A stretch of DNA of 57,573 bases, from positions 1 to 57,573 of the forward strand of contig WTGH01000063.1 of the NCBI GenBank assembly GCA_011523655.1. Direction: 5' to 3'. The translations under genes and the position numbers were made by a program. Shown one piece after another: positions 46,660 through 55,598 of the stretch (positions are counted from its first letter, which is position 1; the number at the start of each line of letters is the position of its first letter). Under the pieces are notes generated by a model, which had not been told where the DNA came from, searched no databases, and saw nothing but the letters and a program-made list of their open reading frames with translations. This stretch comes from Rhodospirillaceae bacterium. GTDB taxonomy: Bacteria; Pseudomonadota; Alphaproteobacteria; Bin65.

Positions 46660-48372
46660 CTATTGCCATTTCGCCGGCAGACGGATGCGCTTGCTGGTCG
46701 GGAAACCGTGCATGCCGTTGCTGGCGAAGGCGCAGGCGTTGGCGCGCAGCGGGTCGCCGCTCAGCACCAGAAGGATATCTTCCGGCTTCTCGACGATCGG
46801 CACCAGCCGTTCGGGATCGTCGCTTTCGCCATAGAGGGGCGCCGCCCTGCCGGCGTCGACCAGCTGGTTCAGGTTCCGGTTTCCCGGCACCATGTTGGAC
46901 CAGGCACCGATATAGGCCTCCAGCTTGCGCGCCGGCAGACGCGCATGGTCGAACAGCAGGCCGCGCAGCCGCTCCTTCGTCGTGCCGCTGCGCGCCAGCG
47001 TTTTCGCCACCATCGGGCTCAGGACCAGCAGCGGCCGGTAGAGGCCGCGGGAAAAGCCGACCGTGAAGACGAGCTCCCAGCCCGACTGGCGGACCAGGCC
47101 GTCCGCCAGGTAGCGGGCGATGGTGTCCGGGTCGTTGCCGTAGATCGAACCGATCACGCTGCTGCCGGTGAACCGGCCGACCGTGACGACGTTCGCATCC
47201 GCCTCGAAGCCAGCATCGGCGCTGAACGAGGGCCAGCCAATCTCCTGCGCCGCGGCGCCGTTCTCGGCCAGGACGACGCGCCAGGTCTGGCCGAAGGTGC
47301 TCTTGTCCGTGGCGCCCGGCAGGCAGCGGGCGACGTTGCGCAGGAACAGGCGCAGGAACCGGCCGACGCTGGTGTTCGCCCGGTAACCGTCGCGCAGCGA
47401 TGCCTCGGCGCAGTTGAACTGGAGCCGGTCGACGACCGGGCCGCTCAGGATGATCAGCGCGTCCCCGCCGGTGGTGTCGCCGCTGTGCTCGACGCCGTAG
47501 CCGGGATCGGCAAGCGCTTCGGCAAGGGCGATCAGCACCGGCATATGCTCCGGCAGGCAATTCGCCATCACGCCGTTAATCGCCACGTTCCGGACGGTCG
47601 CCGCGGCGCCCGAGGGCTTCAGAGCGCCGATGACGCGGTCGGGATCGTCGTCGGTGTGCGCCAGGAATGCCGCCACGCGCCCGGCCGTCGGCGGCACCAC
47701 CGGCAGGCCGTCGCTCCAGCGGCGTTCGTAGAACACCGCGTTGACGTCATCGAAGGACCCGCGCGCGACGACGGTATCGCTGGTCAGTCCGGACGCTGCG
47801 GAATCCGCTTCCACCGGCGTGGTGAGGCAGTCGATCACGGCGTCCGCCGTCACGGCCCTCAGGTTCCGCTGCAGTTCGTCGAGGTCCTGCCCGTCGACAT
47901 GGCCGACGATACGGGCCACCGGCAGGCCGGCGATGCCGAGCCCCGGCGCAATGCCCGTGGCCTGACCGACGAAGCCGTCGCAGACCAGCGAGGCGGTGGG
48001 TATTCCGGTTTTCTCGACGATGGCGCTGGCCCGCATCACGGCGGGCGTGCAGGCGCCTCAGCCGCCGACGCCGGAGACGACCGCGTCGATTTCCAGTTCC
48101 TTCAACCGTTGCGGCAGCGCGGCGAGCGTCTCGTGCTCGTCGCCGGCGAAGGTCGAGCCGAAGGCGTCGTAACCGACGAATTCCACATCGTCGTAAGCCT
48201 CGGCGAGGGTCCGTTCCAGGACCGGGAAGATTTCGTCGCCCCGGAACACATAGTCCCACAGGAAGCCGATGCGCCTGCCGTTGAGATCCGCCGGCCGCGG
48301 CGCCGGGGGCACAGTCTGGACTGCGCTGGCGCCGCCGGGCCAGAGGGCTTCGAATTCTTCGGCCGCAGTCAT
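46660..48372 (-). CDS. Putative selenoprotein of the UGSC type (in-frame UGA = Sec)
   Basis: Read through the UGA at 48060-48058, this is one 570-residue protein. Residues 1-104 (IGFLWDYVFRGDEIFPVLE, FVGYDAFGSTFAGDEHETL, LEIDAVVSGVGG) lead directly into Sec105-Gly-Ala-Cys-Thr-Pro-Ala-Val, then MRASAIVEKTGIPTASLVCD. The U-G-x-C motif followed by a helix and a GIP strand is that of UGSC proteins and of GrdB-like subunits of glycine/betaine/sarcosine reductases. The remaining 400 residues (YERRWSDGLPVVPPT ... GFPTSKRIRLPAKW) stay open without another stop. GAGGGG precedes the ATG at 48372. A hairpin directly follows the UGA. It lies 94 bp after proW of a betaine-type transporter, same strand. 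A nonsense-mutated pseudogene is the alternative. Confidence 0.78.
48022..48060 (-). promoter_or_regulatory. Candidate bacterial SECIS hairpin
   Basis: Immediately after the UGA, GGCGC (48057-48053) pairs with GCGCC (48026-48022), and GCCCGC (48046-48041) pairs with GCGGGC (48034-48029). The apical loop is CGUGAU and there is an asymmetric internal bulge containing a U. Bacterial SECIS elements lie in the coding region just after the UGA, with an apical stem, a GU-containing loop and a bulged U, so the layout fits. High GC makes chance hairpins common, and a competing CACG/CGUG hairpin exists. Confidence 0.55.
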
Positions 48373-48466
48373 GGCATTTCCCCTCGCGTCATGGTGTCGG
48401 AGCGGGCCGATTATCGCCGGGCGGCCTCTCGGTTTCCAGTGCCGTGCGCGCGCCTGCGGGGCGAAC

Positions 48467-49993
48467 TCAGGTCTTCGCGCCGGCGACGATGCGGTCGAGG
48501 ATGAGGGCGCAGAACAGGATGGCGAAGCCGGCCAGAATGCCTTGCCCGACCGAAGCGTACTGCAGCGCTTCCAGCACGTCCTCGCCCAGGCCCTTGGCGC
48601 CGATCAGGGAGGCGACCACGACCATGGCCAGGCTCAGCATGATCGTCTGGTTGATGCCGGCGATGATGGACGGTTTTGCGAGCGGCAGATCGACCTTGGT
48701 CAGCAGGTAGAATTTCGAGGCGCCGTAGGCGATGGCGGCCTCGCGCACGGATTCGGGCACGCCGCGCAGGCCGAGCACGGTGAGCCGGACCACTGGCGTG
48801 CCGCCGAAGATCATCGTCGTGACGACGGCGGCGGGCTTGCCGGTGCCGAAGAAGGCGATCACCGGGATCATGAAGACGAAGGCCGGCATGGTCTGCATGA
48901 AATCCATGATCGGCCGGATCGCCGAATAGACCCGCGGCCGGCGGGCGCAATAGACGCCGAGCGGGATGCCGATGGCGATGGAAATGCAGGCCGCGGTGCC
49001 GAGCAGGGCGAGCGTGGTCATCGCTTTGTCCCAGAAGCTCAGCACGCCCATATAGGCCAGGAAGGCGCCGGACCAGACCGCAGCGCGCAGGCCGGCGGAC
49101 AGGCCCGTCAACAGGATGATGAAGCTGGCGACGACGATCCACGGCGTTTCGACGAAGACGACTTCGAGGAAATCCAGGATTACCCGGATTCCGTAGGAAA
49201 TGGAGCCGAAAAAGGCGCTGCCGCCGGTCGTGACCGCCTCGAAAAAGATCTTTACCCCGTCGCTCGATTCGCTGTGGAAGATATCGTCGGTCGGAAAGCC
49301 GGCGAGGATCCCGAACTGGCCGGGAAATGCATAGTGCAGGATCGAGGCCGCCACGATGACGAGGCAGAAGACGATGCTGAGCAGCATGCGGCGCAACGTG
49401 ACGCCGCTGGCGATTTTCCGGTTCGACAGCCATTCGGAAAATCGCTTCTCCAGCGCCCGGTTCGCCCAGAAGCCCTCGGCCGCCTTGAACAGCAGGAGCA
49501 TGGCGAAGCCCGAAAGTGCGACCCAGATCGCCCCCTGTTCGATTTCCGCCGCTTCTCGCCGGATGCCGCCGATAGCCGCTTCCAGCGATTTCACGGTCCG
49601 TTCGAACACGTCGACATTGTCGGCGTTGGCGGCGCGGGCCGCTTCGAGCTGTTTCTTGCGCAAGGCGAGCGTCGCTTCGACCTGCGCGACCCGGGCGTAG
49701 GCGTCGGTCGCCAGGTTGCCGAACAGGCCGCGAGCCATCTGGATAAAGGCGAAAGTCTCGACCAGCAGGAACGGAATGGCCGCATTCCACAGGCCGCGCG
49801 CGCCGTACCAGACCGGGCCGAGCAGCGCCGCCCAGGGATGAAAAATCCAGACGAACCTGGGCGATCCGCCGATCCGCTCGAAGGTCCGCCGGTAGTAGGT
49901 TCCGTCGATTTGCGTGAATTCTTCGATGAGGGGGCCGATGTCCTCGCGCTGTCTGCCGTTCTCCGGCAGGGCTGTCCCGGGTGCTTCGGTCAT
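48467..49993 (-). CDS. ABC transporter permease, glycine betaine/proline (ProW) type
   Basis: A 508-residue permease, clearly paralogous to the one at 39260. The C-terminal ABC core has MDFMQTMPAFVFMIPVIAFF and an EAA-like loop (ESVREAAIAYGASKFYLLTK). The N-terminal extension again has a DUF2628-like FVWIFHPWAALLGPVWYGAR, a helix, and a long helical stretch (EATLALRKKQLEAARAANAD) that looks like a coiled coil. ATG overlaps the stop of the ATPase gene (ATGA). Downstream lies the candidate selenoprotein. Confidence 0.9.
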   Translation of the reverse strand: MTEAPGTALPENGRQREDIGPLIEEFTQIDGTYYRRTFERIGGSPRFVWIFHPWAALLGPVWYGARGLWNAAIPFLLVETFAFIQMARGLFGNLATDAYARVAQVEATLALRKKQLEAARAANADNVDVFERTVKSLEAAIGGIRREAAEIEQGAIWVALSGFAMLLLFKAAEGFWANRALEKRFSEWLSNRKIASGVTLRRMLLSIVFCLVIVAASILHYAFPGQFGILAGFPTDDIFHSESSDGVKIFFEAVTTGGSAFFGSISYGIRVILDFLEVVFVETPWIVVASFIILLTGLSAGLRAAVWSGAFLAYMGVLSFWDKAMTTLALLGTAACISIAIGIPLGVYCARRPRVYSAIRPIMDFMQTMPAFVFMIPVIAFFGTGKPAAVVTTMIFGGTPVVRLTVLGLRGVPESVREAAIAYGASKFYLLTKVDLPLAKPSIIAGINQTIMLSLAMVVVASLIGAKGLGEDVLEALQYASVGQGILAGFAILFCALILDRIVAGAKT

Positions 49994-51087
49994 GACGTTT
50001 CCGTCCCTTCCACCACGGCGCGCAGCAGGTCGGCGCGCGTGATCGCTCCGATGTCCTGCCCGTTGCCGTCAACGACGACGACCGGCGCTTCGTCTTCGAT
50101 CGCGGCCTCGATCAGGACGCTCAAATTCTCGTCGTGCCGGAAACGCCGCGCGTCGCCCGGGACCGGTCCGTGTTCCGCTTCGTGCGCATCGAGCGGCTTC
50201 ATCACGGCATGGGCGCGTACCACTTTCAGGCGCGAAATGCCGGCGACGAAATCGGCGACGTAATCGTCCTCCGGGTGCATCACGATTTCTTCCGGCCGGC
50301 CGATCTGGACGACCCGGCCGTCGCGCATGATCGCGATCCGGTCGCCGATGCGGACCGCTTCGTCGAGGTCGTGGGTGATGAACACCGTCGTCTTTTCCAT
50401 GACGCCGGCGAGCTTGATGAACTCGTCCTGCAGTTGCCGCCGGATCAGCGGGTCCAGCGCACTGAACGGCTCGTCCATCAGCAGGATCTCGGGATCGGCG
50501 GCCAGCGCCCGCGCCAGGCCGACGCGCTGCTGCATGCCGCCGGACAGTTCGTGGGCGAATTTGTGGCCCCAGCCGCCGAGCTCGACCATCTGAAGGGCGC
50601 GCTGGGCGACTTCCGTGCGTTCGTTCTTGCTGGCGCCGCGGATTTCCAGCGGCAGGGATATATTGTCCAGAACCGACCGGTGCGGCATCAGGGCGAAGTT
50701 CTGGAACACCATGGAAATGTGTTCGTTGCGGTAGCGCCTCAGGGCCTGGTCCTGCATCGAGAGGATATCCTCGCCGTTGACGAGGATCCGGCCGGCGGTC
50801 GGCTCGAGCAGCCGGTTGATATGGCGGACGAGCGTGGACTTACCGCTGCCGGACAGGCCCATGACGCAGAATATCTCGCCGCGCGGGACCGACAGGGTGA
50901 CGTCGGCGACCCCGACGACGCAGTCGAACCGTTCCAGCACCTGGGCTTTCGAGATACCCTCGGCCTGCACGGCGTCGAGCGCCTCGCCGGCCCGGGCGCC
51001 GAAAATCTTCCAGACGCCTTCGATCTCGATGGCGCTGTCCGTCCGGCCCAAACCGGTTGCGGCACTGGCGGTCGGAATGCTCCTCAT
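49990..51087 (-). CDS. ABC transporter ATP-binding protein, glycine betaine/proline (ProV) type
   Basis: A 365-residue ATPase with Walker A MGLSGSGKSTLVRHINRL, signature LSGGMQQRVGLARALA, Walker B ILLMDEPFSALDP, and a C-terminal CBS-like half (APVVVVDGNGQDIGAITRAD). The start MRSIPTASAATG is favoured because the same 5' end is present in the duplicated fragment at 52480. It lies 100 bp downstream of the first of two binding-protein genes, with a hairpin in between that may reduce but not stop read-through. Confidence 0.92.
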   Translation of the reverse strand: MRSIPTASAATGLGRTDSAIEIEGVWKIFGARAGEALDAVQAEGISKAQVLERFDCVVGVADVTLSVPRGEIFCVMGLSGSGKSTLVRHINRLLEPTAGRILVNGEDILSMQDQALRRYRNEHISMVFQNFALMPHRSVLDNISLPLEIRGASKNERTEVAQRALQMVELGGWGHKFAHELSGGMQQRVGLARALAADPEILLMDEPFSALDPLIRRQLQDEFIKLAGVMEKTTVFITHDLDEAVRIGDRIAIMRDGRVVQIGRPEEIVMHPEDDYVADFVAGISRLKVVRAHAVMKPLDAHEAEHGPVPGDARRFRHDENLSVLIEAAIEDEAPVVVVDGNGQDIGAITRADLLRAVVEGTETS

Positions 51088-51126
51088 GGATCGGCTACAG
51101 ACTGAAAGAAAGCGCCACAAGAAAGC

Positions 51127-51152
51127 GCCACCGGGGCCGGGGCCCCGATGGC
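51127..51152. terminator. Hairpin terminator after binding-protein gene
   Basis: GCCACCGGGGC and GCCCCGATGGC form an 11-bp stem with one G-U-type mismatch. Plus-strand reading ends in CTCTTTTT; minus-strand reading ends in GCTTTCTT. It lies between the binding-protein gene (ends 51188) and proV (starts 51087), a site where such hairpins set binding protein in excess over ATPase. A near-identical copy lies at 52507-52532. Confidence 0.65.
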
Positions 51153-51187
51153 TGCTCTTTTTCCGTAAATAGAGACCGGCTGCAAGC

Positions 51188-52144
51188 CTAGAGGCCGAGC
51201 CAGCTGTCCACCCGCTTGCCGTTCTTCGCGACCCATTCCTTGGCCACTTCTTCCGGCTTCCGCCGCTTGGCCGCGATCTGGAAAACCAGATTGCTCACCG
51301 TATCGGAATCCAGCTTCATGTTGCGCAGGAAGGCAGCGATGGTCGGCGACCGCTTTTCGAGCGATTTCGACCAAGCGACCTGGACCGCCTTCAGCGCGTC
51401 TTCGGTCATCACCTTGGACTTTTTCTTCCAGTCCGCGCTCTGCTTCGGCTGGACCATGATGTACTTCTTCGGATCGAACTTCGGCTCTTCCAGACGCACG
51501 ATATCGTACATGTTCCAGATGGCGTGGGGCGAATAGCAGTAGAAGGCGTAGCCCTGCTTCTTCTTGATGCTGTCGCCGACGCGTGCCGTCATCACGCTCT
51601 GCTCGGCGCGGATCGGCTCGATGAACGCCATCAGGCCGTAGTCGCGAACCTTGATCTCGTTGACGTTGGCCGAGGCCCAGCCCGGCGCGCCGATCCAGAT
51701 CTCGCCCTTGCCGTTGCCGTCGCTGTCCATCGCCTTGGCGACGTCCGGACGGGTCAGGTCGAAGATCGAGGTCACCTTGTGCTTCTTCGAGAAATCCTTC
51801 GAAACGCAGAAGCCCTGGCGGCCGACATAGGGGTTCTTGCTCAGAACGACCGTCTTCTTCTTCTTGACGTATTCGTTGGTGAAGGTTTCCTGGTTCGGCA
51901 GCCAGACGTCCGGATGAACGTCGATCTCGCCCTTGCCCCGGTCCATGCCGGCGAAGATGCTGGCGTTGGTGCCCGGCACCATGTCCGTCGTGCCGCCCAT
52001 CCTCGTCTCGACGACGACCTTGATCAGGTTGGCGATCGCCTTGGCGCCGACCCAGTTCGGTACGCCGATATTGACCGATTCGGCCTGCGCAGGCGCCGCG
52101 ACGGCCACGACGGCGGCGGCAAGCAGGGTTGCTCTGAATTTCAT
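51188..52144 (-). CDS. ABC transporter substrate-binding protein, OpuAC type (copy 1)
   Basis: A 318-residue periplasmic protein with signal peptide FRATLLAAAVVAVAAPAQA, then SVNIGVPNWVGAKAIANLIK, the loop IDVHPDVWLPNQETF, FYCYSPHAIWNMYDIVRLEE, and the ending WVAKNGKRVDSWLGL. It is a close paralogue of the gene at 52568. The OpuAC fold binds betaines, choline or proline. It is the binding protein nearest to proV-proW and is part of a 1.4-kb tandem duplication. Confidence 0.92.
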   Translation of the reverse strand: MKFRATLLAAAVVAVAAPAQAESVNIGVPNWVGAKAIANLIKVVVETRMGGTTDMVPGTNASIFAGMDRGKGEIDVHPDVWLPNQETFTNEYVKKKKTVVLSKNPYVGRQGFCVSKDFSKKHKVTSIFDLTRPDVAKAMDSDGNGKGEIWIGAPGWASANVNEIKVRDYGLMAFIEPIRAEQSVMTARVGDSIKKKQGYAFYCYSPHAIWNMYDIVRLEEPKFDPKKYIMVQPKQSADWKKKSKVMTEDALKAVQVAWSKSLEKRSPTIAAFLRNMKLDSDTVSNLVFQIAAKRRKPEEVAKEWVAKNGKRVDSWLGL

Positions 52145-52177
52145 CGATTCCTCCGACTTTGATGGTCGGGCCCCGGC

Positions 52178-52480
52178 TCATGCCGGATCGTCCCGATCTG
52201 AACGCAGGACGGACATCCCTCTGTACCCGTCTGCAAGCGCTTTCCATAGACCGTCGCCTCTTCCGGCGACAAGCGCTTCCCGGCGGACCGGCCGGATTTT
52301 ACGTCGCATCGAAGGAACTCGGGGGGCGCTAACCGTGGTGTTGCCGGCCCCGTGGGCGCCGAGCGGCAGCCGCCGGGTGATATGCCCAATCTTGCGCCCC
52401 TTGCGGGCATCGGCCTTGCCGTACAGGTGCAGATGCATGGCCGAACCGGTTGCGGCGCCGGCGGTCGGAGTGGCACTCAT
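52178..52480 (-). pseudogene. Chimeric proV-5'/purK-3' fragment
   Basis: A 100-codon open frame. Its first 14 residues (MSATPTAGAATGSA) match the start of ProV at 51087, and the next 24 ([20 protein letters not shown]...) match the C-terminus of PurK ([20 protein letters not shown]...). The remainder runs on without homology. It is the scar left at the junction of the tandem duplication and is not expected to be functional. Confidence 0.75.
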
Positions 52481-52506
52481 GGATCGGCGATAAATCGAAA
52501 GAAGGC

Positions 52507-52532
52507 GCCACCGGGGCCGGAGCCCCGATGGC
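52507..52532. terminator. Hairpin terminator after second binding-protein gene
   Basis: GCCACCGGGGC and GCCCCGATGGC stem, the duplicate of the hairpin at 51127-51152. The plus-strand tail is CTCATTTTTTT. It lies just past the stop of the binding-protein gene at 52568. Confidence 0.65.
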
Positions 52533-52567
52533 TGCTCATTTTTTTCGGGCGAAAACTGCCTGCGGGC

Positions 52568-53524
52568 CTACAGGCCGAGCCAGCTGTCCACCCGCTTGCC
52601 GTTCTTGGCGACCCATTCCTTGGCCACGTCGACCGGATTCCGCCTTTTCGCGCCGATCTCGAAGACCATGGCGCTCACCGTCGCCGTGTCCAGCTTCATG
52701 TTGCGCAGGAAAGCGACGACGGTCGGCGCGCGCTTGATCAGCGTCTTCGAGAAGGCGACCCGCATACTCCGCGGCGCGTCTCCGGTCGTGATCTTCGACT
52801 TCTTCTTCCAGTCCGCGCTCACCTTGGGCTGGACCATGGTGTACTTCTTCGGATCGTATTTCGGCTCCTTGAGGCGCACGATGTCGAACATGCTCCAGAT
52901 GGCGTGGGGTGAATAGCAGTAGAACGCGAAGCCCTGCTTTTTCCTGATGCTGTCGCCGACGCGCGCGAGCGAGACACTCTCTTCGGCGCGGAACGGATCC
53001 ATGAACGTCAGCAGCCCGTAGTCGCGCACCTTGATCTCGTTGGTATTGGTCGAAGCCCAGCCCGGCGCGCCGATCCAGAGCTCGCCCTTGCCGTTGCCGT
53101 CCAGGTCCGTTGCCTTGGCGACTTCCGGACGGGTCAGATCGAAGATCGAGGTTATGTTGTATTTCTTCGAAAAGTCCCTGGTAACGCAAAAGCCGCTTCG
53201 GCCGGCGTAGGGGTTCTTGCTCAGAACGACCGATTTCTTGTTCTTGACATACAGGTTGACGAAATTTTCCTGGTTCGGCAGCCAGACGTCCGGATGAATG
53301 TCGATCTCGCCCTTGCCGCGGTCCATGCCCGCAAAGATGTTAGCGTTGGTGCCCGGCACCAGGTCGGCCTTGCCGCCGATCTTGGTTTCCACGACCACCT
53401 TGATCAGACCGGCGACCGCCTGGGCGCTACCCCAGTTCGGATTGCCGATGATGACCGATTCGGCCTGCGCCGGCGCCGCAACAGCCACAAGGGCGGCGGC
53501 AATCAGGGTTGGTTTCAGTTTCAT
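52568..53524 (-). CDS. ABC transporter substrate-binding protein, OpuAC type (copy 2)
   Basis: A 318-residue periplasmic protein with signal peptide LKPTLIAAALVAVAAPAQA, then SVIIGNPNWGSAQAVAGLIK, IDIHPDVWLPNQENF, FYCYSPHAIWSMFDIVRLKE, and WVAKNGKRVDSWLGL. Near its start the VPNW of copy 1 and of the 43161 protein is replaced by NPNW, close to the binding cleft, so ligand preference may have shifted. It is 245 bp downstream of purK, with GGAGG upstream of the ATG. Both copies probably feed the same ProV-ProW pair. Confidence 0.92.
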   Translation of the reverse strand: MKLKPTLIAAALVAVAAPAQAESVIIGNPNWGSAQAVAGLIKVVVETKIGGKADLVPGTNANIFAGMDRGKGEIDIHPDVWLPNQENFVNLYVKNKKSVVLSKNPYAGRSGFCVTRDFSKKYNITSIFDLTRPEVAKATDLDGNGKGELWIGAPGWASTNTNEIKVRDYGLLTFMDPFRAEESVSLARVGDSIRKKQGFAFYCYSPHAIWSMFDIVRLKEPKYDPKKYTMVQPKVSADWKKKSKITTGDAPRSMRVAFSKTLIKRAPTVVAFLRNMKLDTATVSAMVFEIGAKRRNPVDVAKEWVAKNGKRVDSWLGL

Positions 53525-53769
53525 GGATTTCCTCCGCTGATAACGTGATGACACCGACGATCCGAAGTTCTTCTCGCCCGGATCGCCGATCGGACTCCCT
53601 CCTTGCGCCGACGGCCACCTCGGGATTGCGTTGCCCCGAGCGGCACGTTCATGCGAAGGGTAACAGTAGGAAATTTTCTATACATTGTGCGTGTAATGTT
53701 TGATTATTTCAGTATCGATTGAATAAATTATTGCCGATCCCGCACCACTGCGTAATCGGTGCGGACGTA

Positions 53770-54882
53770 CTATCCGTTGCCGTCCGCAATGTGGGAGCCG
53801 AGCGGCAGCAGCCGGGTGACATGCCCCATCTTGCGCCCTTCGCGGACCTCGGCCTTGCCGTACAGGTGCAGGTGCGTGTCCGGGTCGGCGACGGGCTCCG
53901 CCCAATCGTCCGCTTCCGCCCCCAGAAGATTGGTCATGGTCGCATCGTGCCGGCGGGCGGGATCGCCGAGCGGCAGGCCGCAGACTGCCCGGACCAACTG
54001 TTCGAACTGGCTCGTGCGGCAGGCCTCGATCGTCCAGTGCCCCGAATTGTGCGGCCGGGGCGCCATCTCGTTGACCAGCAGTCCCGCCTCCGGCGACCAG
54101 AAGAACTCGACCGCGAGCAGGCCGACGAGCGCCAGGCGCCCGGCGAGCCGGCGGGCCGCTTCCTGCGCCTCCGCCCGCACGGCTTCGGCGATGCGCGCGG
54201 GCGCGTATGTCGTGCGCAGGATATGGTTTTCGTGCGCGTTCTCCACCGCGTCGAAGGCCCGGATTTCGCCGCCGGGCGACCGCGCGGCAATCACCGACAG
54301 TTCCAATTCGAACGGGCACACCGCTTCGGCGATCAGGGAGTCGCCGAGGTCCCGGCAGGCCCTTTCCGCCGCTTCGAGGGTATCGACGCGGCGCTGGCCC
54401 TTGCCGTCGTATCCCATGCGCCGGGTCTTCAGGATGGCCGGGAACCCGACCGTTTCGCGCATGGCGGAAAGGTCGCCGCGCTCGACGGCGGCGAAGGCGA
54501 CGGTCGCCAGCCCCGCCTCGCGCGCCAGCGTCTTTTCCTTCAGCCGGTCCTGGGTGACGGCGAGAACGCGCTCGTCCGGCGCGGTCGGCACCCGCGCCGC
54601 CAGCGCCGCGACGGCCTGCGCCGGCACATTCTCGAATTCCAGGGTGACGACATCCGACAGATCGGCGAAGCGCTCCAGCGCCGCCGCGTCGTCATAGGGA
54701 GCGACGATCGTATGCCACGCGACCTGCGAAGCCGGGCTGTCTTCCTCCGGCGTCAGGACCGCGCAGCGGTAGCCCAGCGGCGCCGCGGCCAGCGCGATCA
54801 TCCGGCCGAGCTGGCCGCCGCCGAGAATGCCGATGACGCTGCCCGGCGGCACGGGCTTTCCGGGCCGGGCCGCTGCCGTCAA
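53770..54882 (-). CDS. purK: N5-carboxyaminoimidazole ribonucleotide synthase
   Basis: A 370-residue ATP-grasp enzyme: [64 protein letters not shown], and [20 protein letters not shown]. It makes N5-CAIR from AIR, bicarbonate and ATP. No ATG is near the start; a TTG at 54882 overlaps the purE stop as TTGA, which would couple the two. A GTG at 54852 is the alternative. The last 24 codons were duplicated into the fragment at 52178. Confidence 0.94.
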   Translation of the reverse strand: MTAAARPGKPVPPGSVIGILGGGQLGRMIALAAAPLGYRCAVLTPEEDSPASQVAWHTIVAPYDDAAALERFADLSDVVTLEFENVPAQAVAALAARVPTAPDERVLAVTQDRLKEKTLAREAGLATVAFAAVERGDLSAMRETVGFPAILKTRRMGYDGKGQRRVDTLEAAERACRDLGDSLIAEAVCPFELELSVIAARSPGGEIRAFDAVENAHENHILRTTYAPARIAEAVRAEAQEAARRLAGRLALVGLLAVEFFWSPEAGLLVNEMAPRPHNSGHWTIEACRTSQFEQLVRAVCGLPLGDPARRHDATMTNLLGAEADDWAEPVADPDTHLHLYGKAEVREGRKMGHVTRLLPLGSHIADGNG

Positions 54883-55367
54883 GCCGGGGTTTCGGCAACG
54901 GCGTCGGTCTGGGCCTGCCGCCACGCCGCAAGCGCCGCATCGATCCGCGCGTCGCCGAGCGCGAGGATCGCCGCCGCCAGCAGGCCGGCATTCTTCGCCC
55001 CGGCCTTGCCGATGGCGAGCGTCCCGACCGGCACGCCGCCGGGCATCTGCACGATGGAATGGAGGGAATCGACGCCGGAGAGCGCGGCCGAGGACACCGG
55101 GACGCCGAGCACGGGCAGCGTGGTCAGCGAGGCGATCATGCCCGGCAGGTGAGCGGCACCGCCGGCGCCGGCGACGATCACCTTCACGCCGGCATCCTTC
55201 GCGCCTTTCGCGAACGCGTAGAGCCGGTCGGGCGTCCGGTGCGCCGAGACGATCCGGACGTCGGCCTCGACGCCGAATTCGGCCAGGACGTCACGGGCTT
55301 CCCGCATCGTCTCCCAGTCGGACTGGCTGCCCATGACGATGGCCACCGGTGGCGGGGTGCTTTCCAT
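54879..55367 (-). CDS. purE: N5-carboxyaminoimidazole ribonucleotide mutase
   Basis: A 162-residue class I Pur[49 protein letters not shown], and [20 protein letters not shown] then [11 protein letters not shown]. It moves the carboxylate of N5-CAIR to C4. A GTG two codons upstream (55373) could also start it. First gene of the minus-strand run purE-purK-binding proteins-proV-proW. Confidence 0.96.
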   Translation of the reverse strand: MESTPPPVAIVMGSQSDWETMREARDVLAEFGVEADVRIVSAHRTPDRLYAFAKGAKDAGVKVIVAGAGGAAHLPGMIASLTTLPVLGVPVSSAALSGVDSLHSIVQMPGGVPVGTLAIGKAGAKNAGLLAAAILALGDARIDAALAAWRQAQTDAVAETPA

Positions 55368-55598
55368 GGTCACTCGACGATCCGTCCTGCGTGAAGCGGC
55401 GGATTATAGGCCGCACCGGAGCCGGAGCAATCGGTCATGGCCACCCGCGCCGATTTCAGGCGCTTTCCGATTTGACATCGCGTAAAATGTTCCTACAATG
55501 TTCAAAGCAGCTGCCGGTTGTCGTATCTGTCGGGACAGCGGCCCGAGCGGCGGCGCAACGGTTCTTGTTCGGCACTGGCGGACCCCTATAATCGAAAT

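Larger units (their letters stand above)
51048..53872. repeat. Tandem duplication of a 1.4-kb proV-5'/binding protein/purK-3' segment
   Basis: Copy 1 (about 51048-52440) and copy 2 (about 52441-53872) have the same order: the first codons of proV, a hairpin terminator, a complete binding-protein gene, a short gap, and the end of purK. Binding-protein stops and starts are each exactly 1380 bp apart (51188/52568 and 52144/53524). The junction at about 52440 fuses proV codons to purK codons. The copies have diverged, so the event is not recent. Confidence 0.8.

Noticed and set aside
48037..48060. Treating the region as two separate genes with a GTG start at 48039
   Set aside because: The conserved motif spans the UGA without a break, and no ribosome site precedes the GTG or following ATG.
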